Positions 58,913 to 63,582 of a stretch of 63,582 nt of DNA are shown here, piece by piece. The notes beneath the pieces are model-generated. The model saw nothing but the letters and a program-made list of their open reading frames with translations. It did not search any database and was not told where the DNA came from. This DNA is from RGIG3009 sp045541495 (GTDB taxonomy: Bacteria > Bacillota > Clostridia > Oscillospirales > Acutalibacteraceae), in the NCBI GenBank assembly GCA_045541495.1, contig JAZQJE010000016.1, forward strand, positions 1 to 63,582, written 5' to 3'. The stretch's first letter is position 1. The number at the start of each line of letters is the position of its first letter. The position numbers and the translations under genes are program-made.

Positions 58913-59893
58913 ATGGATGCCAATAAACGACCCGATTCCATGACCCGCATCACCACCATCGAACTGGCAAATGCTTTTATCGACGAACAAGTGACGGCTC
59001 TGCGTGCTCAGATCGGTGATAAAAAGGTGCTGCTGGCTCTGTCCGGCGGTGTGGACTCTTCCGTAGTTGCCGCATTGCTTATCAAAGCGGTGGGTAAACA
59101 ACTCACCTGTGTTCACGTCAACCACGGCTTAATGCGTAAAGGCGAAAGCGAAATGGTGGTGGAAGTGTTCGGCAAAGAACTGGATGCCAACCTCGTGTAT
59201 GTGGATGCTACCGACCGTTTTCTGGATTTACTCAAAGATGTCAGCGAGCCGGAAAAGAAACGCAAGATCATCGGCGGCGAATTTATCAAAGTGTTTGACG
59301 AAGAAGCTTCCAAACTGCAAGGCATTTCCTTCTTGGCCCAAGGCACCATCTATCCCGATATTTTGGAGAGCGACGGTGTCAAAGCTCACCACAACGTGGG
59401 TGGCCTACCCGAAGATATGCAGTTTGAATTGGTAGAGCCTGTGAAATTGCTGTATAAGGATGAAGTCCGCGTGGTGGGCGATGCGCTGGGGCTGCCCCAT
59501 AGTATGGTGTACCGTCAACCGTTCCCCGGTCCCGGCTTGGGTGTGCGTTGCCTCGGTGCCATCACCCGCGACCGCCTGCACGCCCTGCGGGAAGCGGACG
59601 CTATCTTGCGAGAAGAGTTTGAGAAAAACGGTCTGGCAGGAAAAGTGTGGCAGTATTTCATCGCCGTACCCGACATGAAATCCGTCGGCGTGAAAGACGG
59701 CAAACGGTACGAGGGTTGGCCCGCCATCATCCGCGCGGTAAACACCACCGATGCTATGACCGCCACCATTGAGGAAATTCCCTACGCGCTGTTGCACCAC
59801 ATCACCGACCGTATCACTCACGAAGTGGACGGCATCAACCGCGTCCTTCTCGACCTCACCCCGAAACCCATCGGCACGATTGAGTGGGAATAA
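58913..59893 (+). CDS. guaA: GMP synthase ATP-pyrophosphatase subunit, lacking the glutaminase domain
   Basis: 326 residues. Contains the PP-loop LALSGGVDSSV near 40-50, FLAQGTIYPD, the HHNVGGLPEDM lid and the dimerisation domain ending KPIGTIEWE. It converts XMP to GMP. The N-terminal class I glutaminase (about 190 residues) present in usual bacterial GuaA is missing; upstream is the CofE-like gene. Either a separate glutaminase subunit is encoded elsewhere, as in archaea, or free ammonia is used. ATG at 58913 behind GGGAGG. Confidence 0.94.
   Translation: MDANKRPDSMTRITTIELANAFIDEQVTALRAQIGDKKVLLALSGGVDSSVVAALLIKAVGKQLTCVHVNHGLMRKGESEMVVEVFGKELDANLVYVDATDRFLDLLKDVSEPEKKRKIIGGEFIKVFDEEASKLQGISFLAQGTIYPDILESDGVKAHHNVGGLPEDMQFELVEPVKLLYKDEVRVVGDALGLPHSMVYRQPFPGPGLGVRCLGAITRDRLHALREADAILREEFEKNGLAGKVWQYFIAVPDMKSVGVKDGKRYEGWPAIIRAVNTTDAMTATIEEIPYALLHHITDRITHEVDGINRVLLDLTPKPIGTIEWE
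59882..59892 (+). other. guaA 3'-end integration core (attB-like)
   Basis: The gene ends with GAGTGGGAATA, which matches, from memory, the core at which Tn5801-type elements integrate in guaA. Just downstream (59947-59970) are two TGACAGCA copies of the kind seen near integrase-bearing element ends. No second copy of the core and no integrase were found in the window. Confidence 0.45.
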
Positions 59894-59970
59894 CCCTTCA
59901 CCTCTAAAACCCCTGGTATCAAGGGCTTTTACAGTTCCTGTTTTGCTATTGACAGCAGAATGACAGCAAT

Positions 59971-60012
59971 AAAAAAGGAACGGTCGGACATAGCGTGATG
60001 TTCTTAACGGAG
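59971..60012 (+). repeat. Inverted repeat, left copy, flanking the restriction-modification cassette
   Basis: About 42 bases opening AAAAAAGGAACGGTCGGA and ending GTTCTTAACGGAG-like. It matches the reverse complement of 62339-62378 with a two-base indel and few mismatches. Confidence 0.85.
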
Positions 60013-60033
60013 AATAATCTATTTTAAAAAGAT

Positions 60034-60066
60034 AAAAAGGTATTTGCGATTTGCAAATACCTTTTT
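60034..60066. terminator. Bidirectional terminator at the methyltransferase gene end
   Basis: Fourteen-base arms AAAAAGGTATTTGC/GCAAATACCTTTTT (60034-60047, 60053-60066) with a five-base loop, ten bases after the methyltransferase stop. Confidence 0.85.
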
Positions 60067-60075
60067 GCGTTAATC

Positions 60076-61260
60076 TTAGTAATCGTATGTTCGCAAAGAT
60101 TTCAGCATTTCAGTAGCTACGGCTTTAATTACAGGCACAGCCACGGAATTACCACATTGTTTTTTTATTTTACCATACGGTAATACGATTTTGAATGTTT
60201 CGGGAAATCCTTGTATGCGAAGCATTTCTCTCTCTGTCGGACGGCGTTCGTCATTAACAAGAATGTAGTTTGCAGAAGCACCTGCGCGGAGAGCAGAAGA
60301 ATACGGATGCGGTGTAACCGAGCCTGCCATATTCTCGTGAGAGATATACGGCTTTGGATAGTCTTTGTCGCGCAAACGTTCAAGTCTTGATAACTTGATA
60401 TGTTCTTTTACATAGTATCTTGCATCGACATTCTCTTCAAGAATGTCGGAAAGCGAAAGTCTTTCGCTTTCGCAAACAGGTTTTGGAAATTCAAATGGAA
60501 TATCCTTCAAGAAGCCAACAATGATAATCCTTTCTCTTTTCTGTGGCACACCATAGTCGAGAGCATTAAGAACCTTTGCGTGAACGGTATATCCGAGAGC
60601 TTCCAAATGTTCACGAATAACCTTGAATGTGTTTCCGTTATCGTGCACTACCAAATTTCTAACATTCTCAAGCATAAATGCCGAAGGGCGTTTCACCTTT
60701 AGTATGCGCTCAATATCAAAGAACAGAGTACCACAAGTTTCATTGGCAAATCCCTCTTTTTTACCTATAATGGAGAATGCTTGACAAGGGAAACCACCAA
60801 GAAGGATATCAAAATCAGGAATATCCTCTGCATTGATCTTAGTTATATCTCCAGAGGGATGCTCATCAAAGTTTGCTTCATAGGTCTTGCACGCATCTTC
60901 ATCGAATTCAGAGGAAAACACACATTGTCCTCCTACACTCTCAAAACCAAGTCGAATACCCCCGATACCCGCGAACAAATCAATAAACTTAAAGGTATTC
61001 CACTTATTATTGGGAGATTGCATCGGGGTAATGGGCGTAGGAATTACAACCTCGGGTTTAGTCATTGTATCAGAATTATAGAACAGATCTTCAACAGTTG
61101 TATTAAGTATATTTGCTAATTTTAATGCTATATCCACCGATGGAATGGATGTGGATTTCTCAATAGACGAAAGTGCCCTACGGCTAATACCGACTTTGTT
61201 AGACAGCTCAGTTTGTGTCAATCCAGCTCGCTTTCTTTGTATTTCAACAGTAGAAATCAT
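60076..61260 (-). CDS. Type II DNA (cytosine-5) methyltransferase with N-terminal HTH
   Basis: 394 residues. An XRE-type helix-turn-helix (about 8-60: RAGLTQTELSNKVGISRRALSS) is fused to a C5 methyltransferase: FKFIDLFAGIGGIRLGF (SAM motif I), GGFPCQAFS (catalytic Cys), FMLENVRNL, PQKRERIIIVGF and the C-terminal QCGNSVAVPV. Similar HTH fusions (such as M.ScrFIA and M.EcoRII types) repress their own or their endonuclease's transcription. Recognition sequence not readable. ATG at 61260 behind AAGGAG. Divergent from the putative endonuclease. Confidence 0.95.
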   Translation of the reverse strand: MISTVEIQRKRAGLTQTELSNKVGISRRALSSIEKSTSIPSVDIALKLANILNTTVEDLFYNSDTMTKPEVVIPTPITPMQSPNNKWNTFKFIDLFAGIGGIRLGFESVGGQCVFSSEFDEDACKTYEANFDEHPSGDITKINAEDIPDFDILLGGFPCQAFSIIGKKEGFANETCGTLFFDIERILKVKRPSAFMLENVRNLVVHDNGNTFKVIREHLEALGYTVHAKVLNALDYGVPQKRERIIIVGFLKDIPFEFPKPVCESERLSLSDILEENVDARYYVKEHIKLSRLERLRDKDYPKPYISHENMAGSVTPHPYSSALRAGASANYILVNDERRPTEREMLRIQGFPETFKIVLPYGKIKKQCGNSVAVPVIKAVATEMLKSLRTYDY

Positions 61261-61282
61261 AGTACACTCCTTCACCAACTAT

Positions 61283-61298
61283 GAGAAGTTTGCTTCCC
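61283..61298. promoter_or_regulatory. Candidate operator for methyltransferase autoregulation
   Basis: GAGAAG-TTTG-CTTCCC (61283-61298) is an inverted repeat with one mismatch, placed at the predicted transcription start of the methyltransferase gene. It would be a natural site for the HTH domain of that protein. Confidence 0.5.
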
Positions 61299-61302
61299 AA
61301 TT

Positions 61303-61331
61303 AGAGTAACATGAATTATGTGAATTGTCAA
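61303..61331 (-). promoter_or_regulatory. Promoter of the methyltransferase gene
   Basis: Minus-strand TTGACA (61326-61331), 17-base spacer, extended -10 TGT-TACTCT (61303-61308). Confidence 0.75.
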
Positions 61332-61432
61332 GAGAACCGCGAACATTCGCTAAAAATTCGTTTTTGACTATATACAATGACAAAAATATATGATATAATG
61401 CAAAGTAGTTATTTGCATATTAGGAGGAAGAT

Positions 61433-62170
61433 ATGGCTGAACCGAAATTAAGAATTGTAAACAGAGCTGTACACCCATATCCCATAAATCAGTTTCCGTC
61501 AAAATTTATTCAACGCTTTGCAGAAGACATAGTTTATATGCTGGCAACAAAACCCACAATGTCTTTAGAGGGCAATGAATGGGAACAAGTATTTGCAAAT
61601 TGCATTGGTGCTGAATGGCGTCCCTCAAATGTTGGTTTAGATGACATTGTATTGAACAACTGCTGTTGGAGTGCGAAAACAGTAAAGGCGACTGGTAACA
61701 TTGGAGAGCAAAAGACAGTTAGGCTGATAAGCGGCAGAAATTCACCCACCTATAGTTTTGGCGTTGATAGAATTACCGAAGCAGAACCAAACGAAATCGG
61801 TAAAATGGTTCTTGATATTTGGAACGAGCGTGTATCTGGCATTCGTCAATATTTTAAGTTTGCAAGAACTGCTGTTTTGGTGAAAGGTTCAAACTATGAC
61901 GAATATCTGATTTTCGAAACAGAAACGGTTCGTTACGATAACGATAAATTTGTTTTTGTTTGGAATGACAGAGGAAATCTTGAGGGATATACAAAACAAA
62001 ATCGCATTCATAAGTTTACTTGGCAACCCCACGGAAGTCAATTTACTGTCATAGAAGAAATTCCAAAAGAGCGTTACCACTTAAAAATAAAAATTCCCGA
62101 AAAATTGGACAAGACAAGTGTGTTGAAAACTTTGGAATTTGATAAGAGTTGGGTTGTTAGATTAGACTGA
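61433..62170 (+). CDS. Putative type II restriction endonuclease
   Basis: 245 residues. Role assigned mainly from context: divergent partner of a type II methyltransferase in the same AT-rich block. In the sequence, GLDDIVLNNCCWSAKTVK (about 63-80) has the spacing of a PD-(D/E)xK-type active site in which the acidic residue is followed by S-A-K. The N-terminal part (QFPSKFIQRFAEDIVYM) is helical. An AGGAGG site precedes the ATG; TTGACT (61366-61371) with a TATGAT/TATAAT cluster near 61390-61400 is a plausible but imperfect promoter. Confidence 0.75.
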   Translation: MAEPKLRIVNRAVHPYPINQFPSKFIQRFAEDIVYMLATKPTMSLEGNEWEQVFANCIGAEWRPSNVGLDDIVLNNCCWSAKTVKATGNIGEQKTVRLISGRNSPTYSFGVDRITEAEPNEIGKMVLDIWNERVSGIRQYFKFARTAVLVKGSNYDEYLIFETETVRYDNDKFVFVWNDRGNLEGYTKQNRIHKFTWQPHGSQFTVIEEIPKERYHLKIKIPEKLDKTSVLKTLEFDKSWVVRLD

Positions 62171-62291
62171 TTTAATTAGCTTTAAAAATTGAATTAGTTA
62201 AGCTTTACAAGTATCATCAAACAAGAAGAACCAGCATCGCATTTGTGCGTACAAATGTAGTTGGGCAGAAAGCCCAAACCCACTTATACAC

Positions 62292-62335
62292 AACAAGAGA
62301 AGCCGTCAACTCGTTAGTTGACGGCTTCTCTTGTT
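62292..62335. terminator. Perfect 20-bp terminator hairpin
   Basis: Arms 62292-62311 and 62316-62335 with a CGTT loop, ending in TTGTT. Between the endonuclease gene and the sdpI-like gene. Two smaller hairpins precede it at 62237-62280 (CATTTGT/ACAAATG and TTGGGC/GCCCAA). Confidence 0.8.
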
Positions 62336-62338
62336 AAA

Positions 62339-62378
62339 CTCCGTTAAGAACCACCCGCTATCCGACCGTTCCTTTTTT
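62339..62378 (-). repeat. Inverted repeat, right copy, flanking the restriction-modification cassette
   Basis: Reverse complement of the 59971-60012 sequence with a two-base indel. Its outer end overlaps the stop codon of the sdpI-like gene. Confidence 0.85.
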
Positions 62379-63018
62379 ATCCGTTTTTCTTATAGAAAAG
62401 GTAAGAATAGACAACCGGGATGATAACTACGATGGACAACAACCCCAACAACATGTAGGGGAGAGCACCTTGAGGTAAAAACGCTCCCGCCATCATCAAA
62501 AGTCCGCCGATTATCCACAATTTACCCGCCAAACGGTGAGTAGCGTTCCAATTTTCTTCACTGGCCAGCGTCCAAGTGATCTTGATACCGATGGTGTAAT
62601 TTTGTTTGCACTTCGGCAGATAATTCCCGATAAACACAAATCCCAATCCCACCAGTAACAATGCTACCGTGCCCACGGGAACAGCTATGCCCAAAACCGT
62701 CGTATACACAATACTGTTTGCAACAATCGAAATGATCGGACAGATCCACAATACCAGTCCCATCACTTTACGGTTTTGTCCCTTGTTTTTCGGATCTTTG
62801 GCGGTGACGAACACACCAAGCCAGTGCATGGCAAGAAAAAAGAGAGGAGATCCGAACACCGCGAGCGGCCGACTGCTCCATCCGTCGGGATTACCGTCGA
62901 GCCCCCAGTGAGTGGCGATTCGATCGGGCAGTTGATTCCACAGCAGAATCCCCGCCAGTATCGGCAACAAAATAAGGAGGGACGATAGAACCAGTTTCCT
63001 TTTATTGTTCTTGATCAT
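62377..63018 (-). CDS. SdpI-family membrane protein
   Basis: 213 residues with about six membrane helices. The opening LPDRIATHWGLDGNPDGWSSRP is the hallmark of the DUF1648/SdpI family. In Bacillus SdpI confers immunity to the SdpC cannibalism toxin and sequesters SdpR. It overlaps the ArsR-type regulator gene by 17 bases, as in sdpRI. No toxin gene is in the window. Confidence 0.9.
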   Translation of the reverse strand: MIKNNKRKLVLSSLLILLPILAGILLWNQLPDRIATHWGLDGNPDGWSSRPLAVFGSPLFFLAMHWLGVFVTAKDPKNKGQNRKVMGLVLWICPIISIVANSIVYTTVLGIAVPVGTVALLLVGLGFVFIGNYLPKCKQNYTIGIKITWTLASEENWNATHRLAGKLWIIGGLLMMAGAFLPQGALPYMLLGLLSIVVIIPVVYSYLFYKKNG

Positions 63019-63286
63019 TGTTTTTTTCTCCTTTCAAATCCGTAACCCACAGTATCATCTCTTCCAACACGGACGTGTTGAGCTCATAAAAGATAAATTG
63101 CCCTTCCCGTGTATCCCGCACCAGATCGGCCTCTTTCAACACCGATAAATGGCGGGAAACGGAAGCCCCCGTCACGGAAAAACGGTCGGCGATCTCACCC
63201 GCCGCCATGCGCCCGTGCTTTAACAAATTTAGTATTTCCCGCCGAATCGGGTCGGCCAATGCTTTCAACATCTGTTGCAATCCCAT
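63002..63286 (-). CDS. ArsR/SdpR-family transcriptional repressor
   Basis: 94 residues. Winged helix: LKALADPIRREILNLLKHGRMAAGEIA (in part ALADPIRREILNLLKHG), SVTGASVSRHLSVLKEADLV as recognition helix and GQFIFYELN as wing. No metal-binding cysteines, which fits SdpR rather than metal-sensing ArsR. ATG at 63286 behind GAGGTG; the longer ORF contains the promoter. Likely autoregulates the sdpRI-like pair through the palindrome at 63308-63327. Confidence 0.92.
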   Translation of the reverse strand: MGLQQMLKALADPIRREILNLLKHGRMAAGEIADRFSVTGASVSRHLSVLKEADLVRDTREGQFIFYELNTSVLEEMILWVTDLKGEKNNDQEQ

Positions 63287-63307
63287 ATACCACACCTCGC
63301 TTTTAAC

Positions 63308-63327
63308 ATTTAACCTAATTGTTAAAT
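63308..63327. promoter_or_regulatory. Operator of the sdpRI-like pair
   Basis: Perfect inverted repeat ATTTAAC-N6-GTTAAAT at the predicted transcription start, directly downstream of the -10 box. Size and symmetry suit an ArsR-family dimer. Confidence 0.7.
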
Positions 63328-63329
63328 AT

Positions 63330-63358
63330 AGTGTAACAAAAATCCCGCCGGTTGTCAA
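63330..63358 (-). promoter_or_regulatory. Promoter of the sdpRI-like pair
   Basis: Minus-strand TTGACA (63353-63358), 17-base spacer, extended -10 TGT-TACACT (63330-63335). Confidence 0.85.
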
Positions 63359-63582
63359 GCGGGAAATTTGGCAAACGAAAATCACACGATCTTCGCGTGG
63401 TTGAAAAGAGTTTTCGTGCTGAACAGAATCTTTCAAAAGGAATGTAGGAGTAGAGAGTGTTGTTTGTCTTGACTCCCCCCGATGAGGGAGGTGGACAGAT
63501 TATAATATGAAGTGCAACACTAAATAAAAAATAGACAATATACAACCCAAAGTGTAAAATGTAAATAACCACAAATACAACA
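63359..63582. other. Non-coding right end of the window
   Basis: No convincing gene. It includes CTCCCCCC...GGGAGG (63471-63492), a weak hairpin, and A-rich sequence at 63500-63582. An 85-codon minus-strand frame here overlaps the sdpR promoter and has no family signal. Confidence 0.4.

Noticed and set aside
62237..62280. Recombination site or small RNA formed by two hairpins after the endonuclease gene
   Set aside because: The stems are only six to seven pairs and have no promoter or T-run of their own; too weak to call.
63315..63572. 85-codon minus-strand ORF at the right end
   Set aside because: It spans the sdpR promoter and operator and lacks family features.
1..63582. CRISPR arrays, rRNA genes, insertion-sequence transposases, prophage genes
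   Set aside because: None found: no regularly spaced repeats, no rRNA segments, and no transposase, integrase or phage structural motifs in the translations.

Overview
The window reads as a chromosome segment of a spore-forming, anaerobic low-to-mid GC Bacillota, most likely a clostridial (Oscillospiraceae-like) gut bacterium. Pointers are spoVT, a Trp T-box leader, a THF riboswitch in front of folT, a type 3 (archaeal-like) ProS with a C-terminal Cys cluster, a Na+-pump decarboxylase beta subunit, glycogen phosphorylase, heterodimeric ABC exporters, and promoters with near-consensus -35/-10 boxes at 17-bp spacing. Genus cannot be named from sequence reading alone.

Layout. 0-5 kb: a kinase-like protein with an altered P-loop, a four-tRNA operon (Gly-Arg-His-Gln), a transglutaminase-like lipoprotein and glgP. 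5-8.3 kb: a six-gene + strand operon trmL-pyrR-mntR/dtxR-like-LMW phosphatase-rimI-tsaD. 8.4-15.3 kb: minus-strand folT under a THF riboswitch, asnB plus an ATP-grasp ligase resembling D-aspartate ligase (probable cell-wall cross-bridge pair), lepA and a DEAD-box helicase. 15.7-18.6 kb: DUF1836 regulator, SPFH protein, unknown membrane protein. 18.7-22.6 kb: glmS, a left-handed beta-helix acyltransferase-like gene and glmM (UDP-GlcNAc supply). 22.7-29.7 kb: two FAD enzymes, hemW, and an ACT-hom-lysC amino-acid operon. 29.8-33.4 kb: a short exopolysaccharide module (Wzz, BY-kinase, CapD-type dehydratase). 33.5-37.8 kb: decarboxylase beta subunit plus a 50-residue partner, proS and two cyclophilins. 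37.8-39.5 kb: trpB behind a Trp T-box and a 21-codon upstream ORF. 39.5-45.9 kb: a six-gene operon (TIM-barrel protein, two paralogous SIS proteins, PfkB kinase, Gfo/Idh oxidoreductase and a companion) behind a GntR/LacI chimeric regulator, with no transporter. 46-49.6 kb: trxA-trxB and a DUF1538 membrane protein with a tandem-PII regulator. 49.9-53 kb: AT-rich accessory genes. 53.1-59.9 kb: spoVT, a two-subunit ABC exporter, a CofE-like protein and a GuaA lacking its glutaminase domain. 60-62.4 kb: an AT-rich restriction-modification cassette. 62.4-63.3 kb: an sdpRI-like pair.

The most unusual structures are: (1) a 113-bp direct repeat (51103-51215 and 53024-53136) that duplicates the leader and first codons of spoVT and encloses two AT-rich genes of unknown function, as if an element had inserted into the 5' end of spoVT and restored it; (2) a restriction-modification cassette downstream of guaA, enclosed by a ~40-bp imperfect inverted repeat, with a guaA terminus that matches a known integration core; (3) the six-gene sugar-type operon with two sister SIS proteins; (4) the DUF1538/tandem-PII pair; (5) a Trp T-box leader followed by a coupled short ORF before trpB.

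All calls come from reading sequence motifs without database searches. Where a start codon was moved from the longest reading frame, the reason is given.
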